Shown in pieces: positions 9,257 through 19,727 of a stretch of DNA of 64,000 nt. The stretch comes from Chitinophagales bacterium (lineage in GTDB: Bacteria; Bacteroidota; Bacteroidia; Chitinophagales; Chitinophagaceae): assembly GCA_017303455.1 (NCBI GenBank), contig JAFLBM010000008.1, forward strand, positions 102,598-166,597, written 5' to 3'. Both the position numbers and the translations under genes were made by a program. The notes below the pieces were generated by a model. That model was given only the letters and a program-made list of their open reading frames with translations, did no database searches and was not told the DNA's origin. Every line of letters begins with the position of its first letter. The first letter of the stretch is position 1.

Positions 9257-10300
9257 ATGTCAGTAGCAAAACTTGAGTACATCTGGCTGGATGGTTACAA
9301 GCCCATTCAAAGCCTCCGCAGCAAAACAAAAATCGAAAGAGATTTTAGTGGTAACCTGGAAGATTGTCCTATGTGGTGCTTCGATGGTTCCTCCACAGAG
9401 CAGGCACCGGGTGGTTCTTCTGATTGCTTACTGAAGCCCGTTTTTATCTGCAAAGACCCTCAGCGAAGAAATGCTTACTTGGTGATGTGCGAAGTATTGA
9501 GTCCTGATGGATCTGCACATGCATCAAATGGCCGTGCCACCATTGAAGATGATGATAATGACTTCTGGTTTGGATTTGAGCAGGAGTATTTCCTCTGGAA
9601 CCCCGCTACTGATAAACCCATCGGTTTCCCCGAAGGTGGTTACCCGGCACCACAGGGACCTTATTATTGTTCAGTAGGTGCTAAGAATGCCTTTGGCCGT
9701 CATATCGTGGAAGAACATCTTGATGCCTGTATTGATGCAGGTTTGAATATAGAAGGTATCAATGCAGAAGTGGCAACCGGGCAATGGGAGTTCCAGATCT
9801 TTGCCAAAGGAGCCAAAGCAGCAGGCGACCAGATCTGGGTGGCCCGCTACCTGCTGGAAAGAATTGGTGAAAAGCATGGCATCTCCATCAACTGGCATTG
9901 CAAACCTTTAGGTAACCTTGACTGGAACGGAAGTGGTATGCATGCTAACTTCTCCAATACTACATTAAGAACCTGCGGCAGCCAGGAAATCTATGAACAA
10001 ATATGTGAATCATTCAGACCTGTTGTACTGGAACATATCGAAGTATACGGACCCGACAATCACCTGCGCCTGACCGGTAAACATGAAACAGCAGCGATCA
10101 CTGATTTCAAATATGGTGTTTCTGATCGTGGTGCTTCTATCCGCATCCCGATCGGTACGGTGGAAAGAGGCTGGAAAGGCTGGCTGGAAGACCGTCGCCC
10201 GAACAGTGCTGCTGATCCCTATAAAGTTGCAGCCCGGATTGTAAAAACTGTAAAATCGGCTGAAGCAATGATGGCTCTCGGCGAAATGAAAGTAGCCTGA
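9257..10300 (+). CDS. glnII: Glutamine synthetase, type II (eukaryote-like)
   Basis: 347 residues, the length of GSII rather than the 450-470 of GSI. Features include the beta-grasp start (YIWLDGYKPIQSLRSKT), the catalytic FGFEQEYF near residue 105, the NGSGMHANFS ammonium/glutamate loop and the RLTGKHETA region. It makes glutamine from glutamate, ammonia and ATP in the cytoplasm. The AT-rich 156-nt upstream region holds the inverted repeat GTTTC-AAAC-GAAAC (9170-9183), a possible operator, and a TAGATTTG box at 9200-9207. It ends at its own terminator, so it is probably separate from the GSIII gene. Confidence 0.93.
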   Translation: MSVAKLEYIWLDGYKPIQSLRSKTKIERDFSGNLEDCPMWCFDGSSTEQAPGGSSDCLLKPVFICKDPQRRNAYLVMCEVLSPDGSAHASNGRATIEDDDNDFWFGFEQEYFLWNPATDKPIGFPEGGYPAPQGPYYCSVGAKNAFGRHIVEEHLDACIDAGLNIEGINAEVATGQWEFQIFAKGAKAAGDQIWVARYLLERIGEKHGISINWHCKPLGNLDWNGSGMHANFSNTTLRTCGSQEIYEQICESFRPVVLEHIEVYGPDNHLRLTGKHETAAITDFKYGVSDRGASIRIPIGTVERGWKGWLEDRRPNSAADPYKVAARIVKTVKSAEAMMALGEMKVA

Positions 10301-10350
10301 TGAGTTTGCCTGATCATTCCATAGTCAAAAAGAAATAAACACTTTATTCA

Positions 10351-10388
10351 GGGTAAGCCGGGTTAGGGCTTACCCTCTTTAATTTTTC
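10351..10388 (+). terminator. Intrinsic terminator after glnII
   Basis: GGGTAAGCC pairs with GGCTTACCC across a short loop, followed by a T-rich tail. Confidence 0.85.
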
Positions 10389-10419
10389 GATACTTTTATC
10401 TCAATTAAAATACAATTAC

Positions 10420-12609
10420 ATGTCACTACGATTTAATGCGATCCAGAATCTTTCAACCAGTGCGGAAGTAAAGGTGGACGAATCTCCAAGAATCACCAGC
10501 GTTTTCGGCAGTAACGTTTTTACATTGAAAACAGCCCGTGAGTTTCTCAGTGATGAAGCGTATAAAAGTTTGCAGGCTTCCATCAAAGCCAGCCAGAAAA
10601 TTGACCGGGCGATGGCGAACCAGATCGCCAACGGCATCCGTGCCTGGGCTGAAAGTAAAGGTGTTACTCACTTCACTCACTGGTTTCAACCATTGACAGG
10701 AACTACTGCAGAAAAGCATGATTCTTTCTTCACATTAAAAAGTGACGGTACGCCCATCGAACAATTTGAAGGCGATGCATTAATACAGCAGGAACCGGAT
10801 GCATCTTCTTTCCCGAGTGGAGGATTGAGAGCCACTTTTGAAGCAAGAGGATATACGGCCTGGGATCCTTCCTCTCCTGCCTTCATTATGGAGATCAGCG
10901 GTGGTAAAACATTGTGTATCCCTACCATTTTCGTTTCTTATACAGGTGATTCATTAGATTACAAAGCTCCGTTGCTGAAGGCCACTGAAGCATTGAATAA
11001 AGCGGCTGTTGAAGTTTGTAATTATTTCGATAAAAATGTTTCAAAAGTGAATGTTACCCTCGGGTGGGAACAGGAATATTTCATTATTGATGAAGCGATG
11101 TTCAATGCAAGGCCCGACCTGGTGATGACCGGCAGAACAGTTTATGGCCACACATCCGCCAAGAACCAGCAGCTGGAAGACCAGTATTTCGGATCTATTC
11201 CGGAGAGAGTATATGCTTACATGAGAGACTTCGAAAATGAAGCTTATAAATTAGGGATTCCTTTGCGTACAAGACATAATGAAGTGGCTCCCGGCCAGTA
11301 TGAGTGTGCCCCGATCTTTGAAGATGTAAGTGTGGCCGTAGACCATAACTCTTTACTGATGGATGTGATGGAAAGAGTGGCACGCCGTCACAGCCTGAGA
11401 GTGTTATTGCATGAAAAACCATTTGCCGGTATCAACGGCAGTGGCAAGCATAACAACTGGAGTATGGCAACGGATACAGGTGTTAACTTACTGGCTCCCG
11501 GTAAAACACCGAAGACCAACCTGATGTTCCTGACTTTCTTTGTGAACACGATTAAAGCTGTACATGATTATGCAGATATATTAAGAGCTTCCATTGCTTC
11601 TGCTCCTAATGATCACCGCCTGGGTGCCAATGAAGCCCCTCCCGCCATCATCTCTGTTTTCATTGGCCAGTATTTGAGTAAAGTACTGAATGATGTAAAA
11701 GAAAGAGTATCTGAAAAAATGGATGAGACCGATGAGAGTATGCTGAAGATCGATATCCATAAAAGCATTCCTGAACTGCTGATGGATAATACCGACCGTA
11801 ACCGTACTTCACCCTTTGCTTTTACCGGTAATAAATTTGAATTCCGTGCGGTGGGTTCTTCTGCCAACTGTTCCAACCCGATGACCGTATTGAATACGAT
11901 CATGGCAGAAACACTGAAACAATTCAAAAAAGAGGTGGATACCCTGATCGAAAAAGGGGAGAAAAAAGAGATCGCTATCATGCATGTGATCCGCCAGTAC
12001 ATTGTTGCCGGTGAAAAAGTTTTATTTGAGGGTGATGGTTACAGTGATGCCTGGGCCAAAGAAGCGGAAAGAAGAGGTTTACCCAATGTTAAAACCACTC
12101 CATTGGCATTGGATGCCATGGTGACCGAAAAAGCCAAGAAATTATTCGAGAGCAATAATATCTATTCGCACAGCGAACTGGAAGCAAGGCATGAGATCGA
12201 ACTGGAAAAATACATCAAGAAAGTACAGATTGAAAGCCGCATTATGGGTGAGATCGCTACCAGCCATATTCTTCCGGCAGCCATCCGCTACCAGAACCTG
12301 CTGGCTAATAATATCCGTGGGTTGAAGGAAGCCGGTATCACTGAAGCAGGTTTTGCCAACCAGAAACAAATACTGGAGAAAATATCCGAGCATATCAATA
12401 AGACCAGCGACCTGGTAGAAAAAATGATCGATGCCCGTAAAATTGCCAACAATATTGACAATACAAGAACGAAAGCCATCGCTTACCAGAGCCAGGTAAA
12501 AGATACTTTCTTCGACGAGATCCGTTATCATGTTGATAAACTGGAATTGCTGGTGGATGACAGGGAGTGGTATTTGCCGAAGTACCGTGAGATGTTATTC
12601 TTAAGATAG
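10420..12609 (+). CDS. glnN: Glutamine synthetase, type III
   Basis: 729 residues, matching the long GSIII class common in Bacteroidota and cyanobacteria. The catalytic region is GWEQEYFIID near residue 215. Also visible are PLRTRHNEVAPGQYE, the ATP/glutamate block GINGSGKHNNWS and the NRTSPFAFTGNKFEFRAVGS segment. The C-terminal helical extension is typical of the class. Same reaction as GSII upstream; having both adjacent suggests different regulation or affinity. Ends at a strong terminator. Confidence 0.96.
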   Translation: MSLRFNAIQNLSTSAEVKVDESPRITSVFGSNVFTLKTAREFLSDEAYKSLQASIKASQKIDRAMANQIANGIRAWAESKGVTHFTHWFQPLTGTTAEKHDSFFTLKSDGTPIEQFEGDALIQQEPDASSFPSGGLRATFEARGYTAWDPSSPAFIMEISGGKTLCIPTIFVSYTGDSLDYKAPLLKATEALNKAAVEVCNYFDKNVSKVNVTLGWEQEYFIIDEAMFNARPDLVMTGRTVYGHTSAKNQQLEDQYFGSIPERVYAYMRDFENEAYKLGIPLRTRHNEVAPGQYECAPIFEDVSVAVDHNSLLMDVMERVARRHSLRVLLHEKPFAGINGSGKHNNWSMATDTGVNLLAPGKTPKTNLMFLTFFVNTIKAVHDYADILRASIASAPNDHRLGANEAPPAIISVFIGQYLSKVLNDVKERVSEKMDETDESMLKIDIHKSIPELLMDNTDRNRTSPFAFTGNKFEFRAVGSSANCSNPMTVLNTIMAETLKQFKKEVDTLIEKGEKKEIAIMHVIRQYIVAGEKVLFEGDGYSDAWAKEAERRGLPNVKTTPLALDAMVTEKAKKLFESNNIYSHSELEARHEIELEKYIKKVQIESRIMGEIATSHILPAAIRYQNLLANNIRGLKEAGITEAGFANQKQILEKISEHINKTSDLVEKMIDARKIANNIDNTRTKAIAYQSQVKDTFFDEIRYHVDKLELLVDDREWYLPKYREMLFLR

Positions 12610-12626
12610 TCAAAGACAAAAGACGG

Positions 12627-12675
12627 AAAGTCCGGAAGACCATTTGCAAATTGCACGGTTCTTTCGGACTTTTTT
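12627..12675. terminator. Intrinsic terminator after glnN
   Basis: Long stem AAGTCCG(G)AAG-ACC / GGTTCTT(T)CGGACTT with a 15-nt loop and a T-tract. It may also serve the convergent dipeptidase gene. Confidence 0.8.
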
Positions 12676-12684
12676 ATTTCCGGA

Positions 12685-13863
12685 TTATTTAAAGTTCGCT
12701 TTCATCACCCGGAGCACATTATCGCCTAATATTTTACTGATGGATTTCTTTGAATATCCCCTCCGGTATAATTCTTCTGTGATCCTGGGATAGGTTGTTA
12801 CATCTTCCAGGCCAACAGGTAAGGAGCCCACCCCATCATAATCGGAACCGATACCCACATAATCATCTCCCACCAGCTTTACGATATGATCAATATGATC
12901 CACTAACTGCCCGATGGAAGGCCTTACCTTATTCATCTCCGCATCATAATACTGCTGCCATTGTGTTTTCATTGCTGCAGAATCATGAAGGATACTAAAC
13001 AAAGAATCCTGTATGATCTTTTTACCGGGTCCGTTCAGGTAAGTGGACCGCTGATCATATTCCTTACTGATAAATCCTGAATAAAAATTAATACAGATAA
13101 CCCCGCCATTTTTGGCAACTGCTTTTATCTGGTCATCTTTTACATTCCTGAATACCGGGCAAATACTCCATACTGAACTATGAGATAACAAAACCGGTTT
13201 GCTGGTAACAGCCAAGGCATCATAAAAAGTCTGTTCACCCGTATGCGAAAGATCCACGATCATTCCGAGCTCATTCATTTTTTTAACCACATGTTTCCCA
13301 AAATCCGTAAGCCCTTTATGTTTCAGTGAATCTGCATGTAAAGTTTCATCCATGGCGCTGGTAGCCCAGGAGGTACTGTTATTCCAGGTCAGGGTCATAT
13401 ACCGGGTATCCTGCTTATACAGTTCTTCCAGTTTGCCAAGATTGTCTTCTATCATATGCCCGCCTTCCACGCCAATTAATGCCACCAGCTTACCCTGCCG
13501 TATCCCTTTTTTAACTTCCTTGTAATTACGGGCCAGCGTCATTTGGAATGGATTTTTCAGCACCAGTATATTCAGTGAATCAATTTCCTGTTTAGCATCC
13601 TGGAAAAAACCTTCCTTGTTCCGGGGTTTATCGCCTGTCCATACCGAGAAAAACTGTACATCCACTCCCCCTTCTTTCCAGCGGTCAAGATCACTATGGC
13701 CTTCCTTCACCCGTTTAGAGATGTCGATGCCATCCAGTACACCTGAAGAAAGCACATCATTATGAGTATCCACCAGTACAGCTTTACTATGTATTTTTTT
13801 TACTGATTGAGCAGCCAACAATGTCGTGGTAAATAATGCAAGAAGAAAGAAAAGGTGTCGCAT
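12685..13863 (-). CDS. Membrane (renal) dipeptidase, peptidase family M19
   Basis: 392 residues with an N-terminal signal peptide (about 1-19, ending LLAAQ). The M19 zinc ligands are visible: VDTHND (His34, Asp36), the GVEGGHMIEDN glutamate, and histidines in VDLSHTGEQ and LLSHSSVWS. The substrate-pocket GIGSDYDGVG is near the C-terminus. These enzymes hydrolyse dipeptides in a metal-dependent way; here probably periplasmic. It stands alone, convergent with glnN and followed upstream by a small lipoprotein gene with its own terminator. Confidence 0.93.
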   Translation of the reverse strand: MRHLFFLLALFTTTLLAAQSVKKIHSKAVLVDTHNDVLSSGVLDGIDISKRVKEGHSDLDRWKEGGVDVQFFSVWTGDKPRNKEGFFQDAKQEIDSLNILVLKNPFQMTLARNYKEVKKGIRQGKLVALIGVEGGHMIEDNLGKLEELYKQDTRYMTLTWNNSTSWATSAMDETLHADSLKHKGLTDFGKHVVKKMNELGMIVDLSHTGEQTFYDALAVTSKPVLLSHSSVWSICPVFRNVKDDQIKAVAKNGGVICINFYSGFISKEYDQRSTYLNGPGKKIIQDSLFSILHDSAAMKTQWQQYYDAEMNKVRPSIGQLVDHIDHIVKLVGDDYVGIGSDYDGVGSLPVGLEDVTTYPRITEELYRRGYSKKSISKILGDNVLRVMKANFK

Positions 13864-13888
13864 GAGGTCAGCGTTTATTCCTAAAAGT

Positions 13889-13917
13889 AAAAAATCCCGG
13901 CTGATTACCGGGATTTA
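13889..13917 (-). terminator. Intrinsic terminator after small lipoprotein gene
   Basis: AAATCCCGG-loop-CCGGGATTT; on the minus strand the stem is followed by a T-rich run. It lies 22 nt after the lipoprotein stop. Confidence 0.75.
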
Positions 13918-13938
13918 GTTATTGGAACTTTATATTTA

Positions 13939-14379
13939 TTACTTAGGCCTTGCTATTTTAACCGCCCCCGAGTTTTTGATCCTTGCTTCAGCATTTTTAC
14001 CATAGCTGGGGCAATAATACTCCAATGCGATCTGTGCATCCACATAGGAAAGATCATATTCAACCACCTGTGCCGACACTACAATACCGGCAGAGTAGTT
14101 ATAGTAATTTCTTGTACCATAGTTACCGAAGTTACCATACATGATATCACCTTCATAAGGCCGGCTGCTGCCGGTGGAACGGAGAATGGAGTAGCCATAC
14201 AATGTTTCTACCACATAGTAGCCACAATAAGCATCGCTGTACACAACATCACCCCTTTCCTGGGTGAGCCAGTAATTTTCGTCTGCGTTTACGTTAACGG
14301 TTCTTACACAACTGCTGATAAAAACAGCAATAAGTACAACAAATGTTGAGAGTAGAGTTACCTTTTTCATACTATTCAT
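13939..14379 (-). CDS. Small lipoprotein, hypothetical
   Basis: 146 residues from the ATG at 14379; another ATG lies three codons later, and a longer frame to 14445 would precede the signal with unrelated sequence. The lipobox is FISSC (Cys24). The mature part is rich in Tyr, Gly and Asn (YGNFGNYGTRNYYNYSAG) with four cysteines. No family was recognised; probably a surface or periplasmic lipoprotein. Monocistronic between two terminators. Confidence 0.7.
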   Translation of the reverse strand: MNSMKKVTLLSTFVVLIAVFISSCVRTVNVNADENYWLTQERGDVVYSDAYCGYYVVETLYGYSILRSTGSSRPYEGDIMYGNFGNYGTRNYYNYSAGIVVSAQVVEYDLSYVDAQIALEYYCPSYGKNAEARIKNSGAVKIARPK

Positions 14380-14493
14380 GATTTTTTGATTTTCCAAAAT
14401 GTCCAAAAACTGTATCACATACCATAGAAGGCAAACAGCGGGCAAAAGTTTTATTACGGATTGTTAAAATGAAAATTGAATCGTCCGGCACAT

Positions 14494-14522
14494 AAAAAAC
14501 CCCTGTTTGCTAACAGGGGTTT
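14494..14522 (-). terminator. Intrinsic terminator of the accB-accC unit
   Basis: Perfect 11-bp stem AAACCCCTGTT-TGCT-AACAGGGGTTT, with a T-run on the minus-strand side. Confidence 0.9.
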
Positions 14523-14545
14523 AACATTATTACTGTAACAGTATA

Positions 14546-15883
<1,338 letters not shown>

Positions 15884-15975
15884 TGTATTTTCTTTTCTGT
15901 TAAATTAAAATGTCCATCGAAGATCACCCACAGCCTGTTTAGCGATGAGTAAAAATCTATGGACGATAGGTGATA

Positions 15976-16458
15976 TTAGGCTGGCTCAACGAGGAACAGT
16001 GGCTGATCGTATTCAACCGGGGAAGCATCTTCCACCAGCACTTTCACGATCTTACCTTTCACTTCACTTTCAATTTCATTGAAAAGTTTCATGGCTTCGA
16101 TGATACAAACCACCGAGCCTGGTGCTATTTCGCTGCCGATATCTGCAAGATTAGGTTTATCGGGAGATGCTTTGCGATAGAAAGTACCGATCATCGGACT
16201 TTTTATGGTTACAAGATTTCCGGCAGGTGCTTCGGCTGCTTTGGGCTTCTCAGCAGCCGGGGCATTGTTGCCAGTTGCTGGTTGCGGAGCGGCTGTTTGC
16301 ACTGGCATTGATTGAACCGGAGAAGCAGAAACAACCTGGGTAACATGATCCTCTTTCTGTTTTATCGTAACCCTGAAATCTTTCTGCTCAATGGTCAGTT
16401 CGCCAATATTAGACTTGTTGACCATTTTGATCAACTCCTGTATTTGCTTGAAATCCAT
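15976..16458 (-). CDS. accB: Biotin carboxyl carrier protein of acetyl-CoA carboxylase
   Basis: 160 residues from the ATG at 16458; a TTG three codons earlier is a weaker option. An N-terminal helical segment (MDFKQIQELIKMVNKS) is followed by a Pro/Ala-rich linker (about residues 45-80). The biotinyl domain ends the protein, with the biotinylation motif EAMKLFNE and the target Lys at about residue 124. The usual EAMKMMNE is slightly changed, which is normal variation. It carries carboxyl-biotin between AccC and the AccA/AccD transferase. Between efp and accC, the conserved order in this phylum. Confidence 0.95.
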   Translation of the reverse strand: MDFKQIQELIKMVNKSNIGELTIEQKDFRVTIKQKEDHVTQVVSASPVQSMPVQTAAPQPATGNNAPAAEKPKAAEAPAGNLVTIKSPMIGTFYRKASPDKPNLADIGSEIAPGSVVCIIEAMKLFNEIESEVKGKIVKVLVEDASPVEYDQPLFLVEPA

Positions 16459-16497
16459 GTTTTTCAATTTTGAAAGAAGTTTTGGTTTAGAAAAGTA

Positions 16498-16517
16498 CCT
16501 GCCGGCAAGCAGGCAGG
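16498..16517. repeat. Dispersed GC-rich palindrome, copy A
   Basis: CCTGCCGGCAAGCAGGCAGG, an imperfect copy of the palindrome best seen at 48539-48560. It lies in the efp-accB gap, 40 nt upstream of accB. Confidence 0.6.
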
Positions 16518-16594
16518 GGGCTAAGTTAGGGAAAACACAGCCAGCTTTTCAAATGATTTTTTTGAGTTTTTGGGCCAAATCGGGGTGAAATTGA

Positions 16595-16632
16595 TAAAAA
16601 ATGGCCCAAAACCGGGTGATTCAGGGCCATTT
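16595..16632 (-). terminator. Intrinsic terminator after efp
   Basis: AATGGCCC pairs with GGGCCATT across a 16-nt loop; on the minus strand a TTTTTT run follows. It separates efp from accB. Confidence 0.8.
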
Positions 16633-16652
16633 GCCTCAATTTATAGAGAAGA

Positions 16653-17216
16653 TCATTTTACTCTTTCTACGTATTCACCTGTCTTGGTATTAATGCGGAT
16701 CTGCTCGCCTTCATTGACAAATAAAGGAACGTTGATCGTGGCACCTGTTTCAATGGTGGCCGGTTTCAGGGTACGTGTTGCCGTATCTCCTCTCAACCCC
16801 GGTTCTGTATACGTAACCAGCATCACGATTTTATCAGGCAGTTCGACACTCATCGGCAATTCAGTTTCCGTATTGAACAATACACTTACTTCCTGGCCGT
16901 CTTTTAAAAACTGCGGAGCATCCACCATAGTTTCCTGGACTGCAACCTGTTCAAAGGTTTCGGTATCCATAAAATTATAACCGCTGTCATCCTTATAAAG
17001 GAACTGGTAGCTTTTTCTTTCCACCCGGACCGGGAAGATGCTATCTCCTGAATTCCAGGTCTTTTCAATAGAGCGGTTATTATCCACTCCTTTCAGTTTT
17101 GCCCACACTTTAGCCGCAGCACGGGCTGTTTTGTTTTCACCAAATTCCACCACAGTATATAAACTGCCATCCAGTTTGATGATGAGCCCCCTGCTGATGT
17201 CTGCTGTTGTTGCCAT
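16653..17216 (-). CDS. efp: Translation elongation factor P
   Basis: 187 residues, the usual length. The N-terminal KOW-like domain begins MATTADISRGLIIKLDGSLY; the loop KTARAAAKVWAKLKGVDN carries the position modified in other EF-Ps, and OB domains follow to the end. It relieves ribosome stalling at polyproline. The modification loop has Lys/Ala rather than the E. coli motif, so the modification type is not clear. Promoter and terminator both visible, so it is its own unit. Confidence 0.95.
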   Translation of the reverse strand: MATTADISRGLIIKLDGSLYTVVEFGENKTARAAAKVWAKLKGVDNNRSIEKTWNSGDSIFPVRVERKSYQFLYKDDSGYNFMDTETFEQVAVQETMVDAPQFLKDGQEVSVLFNTETELPMSVELPDKIVMLVTYTEPGLRGDTATRTLKPATIETGATINVPLFVNEGEQIRINTKTGEYVERVK

Positions 17217-17239
17217 ATTGAATACAAATTTTGAGGCGG

Positions 17240-17269
17240 CAAAGATAAGGCAGTGAATTTTGATGGCAA
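17240..17269 (-). promoter_or_regulatory. Bacteroidota-type promoter of efp
   Basis: On the minus strand, TTG (17269-17267), 19 nt, then TATCTTTG (17247-17240), matching TTG-N19-TAnnTTTG, 23 nt before the efp ATG. Confidence 0.75.
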
Positions 17270-17449
17270 TAAGTAAATAAAAACACTCTCAAACCGGGCT
17301 GCTGTGATATACATTGACATGTACCCGGTCCGGGTATGTTGTTTATCTTAATTGTACGAAGAAAAGCAGCTCTTTTTTACAGGCAGCAAACAGGGTATGA
17401 TAATCGTCAGGAAAATCAAAATCAGCCTTCCATTTTAACGGCCAGCACC

Positions 17450-17457
17450 TACCTTTG
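17450..17457 (+). promoter_or_regulatory. -7 promoter box of mdh
   Basis: TACCTTTG matches TAnnTTTG, 37 nt before the mdh ATG. No clear -33 TTG at standard spacing. Confidence 0.5.
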
Positions 17458-17494
17458 CTGCGCAATTAATTCTTCATTATAAATTCTATATTTC

Positions 17495-18424
17495 ATGAAA
17501 GTAACTGTTGTAGGCGCTGGTGCGGTTGGAGCTACCTGTGCTGATAATATTGCCCGTAAAGAACTTTGCCAGGAACTGGTATTACTCGACATCAAAGAAG
17601 GTATTGCTGAAGGCAAGGCCCAGGACATGATGCAAACAGCCACTTTACTTGGCTTTGATACCAAGATCACCGGCAGCACTAATGATTATGCAAAAACAGC
17701 CGGTAGTGATGTTGTCGTTATTACTTCAGGCCTGCCCCGCAAACCCGGCATGACCCGTGAAGAACTGATCGGTGTAAATGCCGGTATCGTAAAAGGTGTT
17801 TGTGAAAACATTCTGAAGCATTCCCCCCATGCGATCATCATTGTGATCAGCAACCCGATGGATACCATGACTTATCTCGCCTTACAATCAACCGGCTTAC
17901 CTAAGCATCGCATCATTGGCATGGGCGGCACGTTGGACAGCAGCCGTTTCAAATATCAATTAAGCCAGCATTTGGGCTGCAGCCCTTCTGACCTGAATGC
18001 AGTGGTGGTTGGCGGACATGGTGACACTACCATGATCCCTTTGATCCGCTTAGCTACCTGGAACAGCACCCCTGTTACCAATTTCTTATCTGCCGAACAG
18101 CAGGAGAAGATTGTAAAAGATACGATGGTGGGCGGTGCTACCTTAACAGCTCTTATCGGCACTTCTGCCTGGTATGCACCCGGTGCTGCAGGAGCAGCTT
18201 TGGTTGAATCCATCCTGCGTGATGAAAAGAAATTATTTACCTGCTGCGTGGCATTGGATGGCGAATACGGGCAAAAAGATATTTGCCTCGGCGTTCCTGT
18301 TACCATTGGTAAGAACGGCTGGGAAAAGATCGTTGACTTTAAACTGAACGAAGCTGAACAAGCTGCATTCAATAAAAGTGCTGATGCGGTGAGAAGTATG
18401 AATGATGTGCTGAAGACTTTATAA
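17495..18424 (+). CDS. mdh: Malate dehydrogenase, LDH-like type
   Basis: 309 residues. It begins MKVTVVGAGAVGATCADNIA, with the GxGxxG motif at residues 7-12. The active-site arginine loop is SGLPRKPGMTREEL, and the substrate Arg and catalytic His are in SSRFKYQL and GGHGDT. This is the LDH-like malate dehydrogenase type, interconverting malate and oxaloacetate with NAD+ in the TCA cycle. Monocistronic, with a promoter box upstream and a strong terminator downstream. Confidence 0.95.
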   Translation: MKVTVVGAGAVGATCADNIARKELCQELVLLDIKEGIAEGKAQDMMQTATLLGFDTKITGSTNDYAKTAGSDVVVITSGLPRKPGMTREELIGVNAGIVKGVCENILKHSPHAIIIVISNPMDTMTYLALQSTGLPKHRIIGMGGTLDSSRFKYQLSQHLGCSPSDLNAVVVGGHGDTTMIPLIRLATWNSTPVTNFLSAEQQEKIVKDTMVGGATLTALIGTSAWYAPGAAGAALVESILRDEKKLFTCCVALDGEYGQKDICLGVPVTIGKNGWEKIVDFKLNEAEQAAFNKSADAVRSMNDVLKTL

Positions 18425-18442
18425 GTGTGGTTTGAAATAGAG

Positions 18443-18477
18443 AATCCCTTTTCATTCTTTTTGAAAAGGGATTTTTT
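18443..18477 (+). terminator. Intrinsic terminator after mdh
   Basis: AATCCCTTTTCA-loop-TTGAAAAGGGATT followed by TTTTT. Confidence 0.9.
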
Positions 18478-18538
18478 ATTCCGGTTATTTAAGCGCAATT
18501 CCTTAACAACCATTGATAACTAACCATGACTGTGATTT

Positions 18539-19617
18539 TTATAGCCTGAACGCTATAAATTGAAAAAAACAATCTGCGAATTCACCCGATAAATCGGTAG
18601 TAAATATATCGATAAAATCTGTATCGGCCGATCCTGCCACTGAACGATCCTTTGGGCTTGACATAGCAACTACTACAGTATTTGTTAATGAAACTCCTGC
18701 ACAGTGAATCCTGAAAAACCCCGTCTGAATCTTTTCAACAGTAAAGTTTGGAGTTCCGTTCAGTATAGTACCATTAGATCTTATAAAACCATAGCAATAG
18801 GGTGTTAGTGAGGCGTCCCGGTCTGGGAAAATTTTCTAATCTCTCCTGTAAGATTAATATCTCCATTTACATCCAGCTTATGAGTCGGTGTTGCATCTCC
18901 AACACCCATATTGCCATTTTCATCCACAAATACCCTGTCGGTTCCGTTCATTCTTATTACCATATTCCCGGCAGTATTACCGCTGTTGGTACCCATTCTT
19001 ACATTATTCCCCGATAGCTGAAAAAAACCTGTATTCACATTACTTCCATTTCTTAATTGTAATGTGGCACCAGTATTATTTATAATTATATCACTATTGG
19101 CGGTAACGTTACCGACCAGTAATGAAGTACCCGCCGTTGCAATATTCCCTGCTGCGGTTATATTGCCGGATGCACTCAGGTTTGCTGCAGCGACATTTCC
19201 TGTAGCTATAACATTACCATCGGCCAATAAATCATCCCGGCTGCGGATATTGCCGTTTACATCTAAGCGGTGTGCCGGAAAAGATGTGCCAATACCAACA
19301 CTGTCGGTGGAATTATATACCCAGTTTCTGCTGGTGGATTGGTTCCAGTAAGTACTGTTAATAATTTTACGCCAGGCGCTGCCATCGTAATGATAAAACT
19401 GGTTTATATCAGTATCATATACCATCAGCCCGTTTGGCGGAGATGCGATGGCGGTGCGTTGCGCACCCGTCATGGAAGGTATAAGTAACCCCTTGCTCGT
19501 GCTGCTGATGTCCAAAGCTGCTTTAGCGTTGGGAGTGTTAGTACCAATACCCACGGTTTGTGCTGTTAACAGATTGCAGTAAATTATAGCCAGTAAAAAC
19601 AAGCGTATCTTTTTCAT
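18539..19617 (-). pseudogene. Tail-fibre-like secreted protein, frameshifted near its C-terminus
   Basis: The open frame 19617-18805 gives 270 residues. It has a signal peptide (ending LLTAQ), the Bacteroidota start TVGIGTNTPNAKAALDISST, and repeated HxLDVNGNI-type segments seen in 'tail fiber domain' proteins. The frame stops early at TAA 18805-18807. Reading continues in the -1 frame from about 18815-18836 to a stop at 18539-18541; it holds PYCYGFIRSNGTI, LNGTPNFTVE and a C-terminal FADCFFQFIAF. That segment aligns with the end of the paralogue at 26534-27643 (GGTPNFTSV ... FDDCDFHFVIYNP). One base missing in the A4T4/G3 runs would explain it. Whether this is a real mutation or a sequencing error cannot be told from here. 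Confidence 0.85.
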
Positions 19618-19641
19618 TGCAGGTTAATTTTAATTTATTCC

Positions 19642-19689
19642 CAAAGATGAAAAAGGTAAGCACTAACCACAATAGCGAAATAGGGTGAA
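19642..19689 (-). promoter_or_regulatory. Promoter of the tail-fibre-like gene with 20-nt repeated element, copy 1
   Basis: The exact 20-mer CAATAGCGAAATAGGGTGAA (19670-19689, plus strand) recurs at 20407-20426. Read on the minus strand it ends in TTG, which sits 20 nt before CATCTTTG (19649-19642), one mismatch from the -7 consensus. It contains CTATT-N3-CTATT half-sites. Confidence 0.65.
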
Positions 19690-19727
19690 TTCTGAAGAGG
19701 AGCTATCCAGATGAAACTAAACCAACA

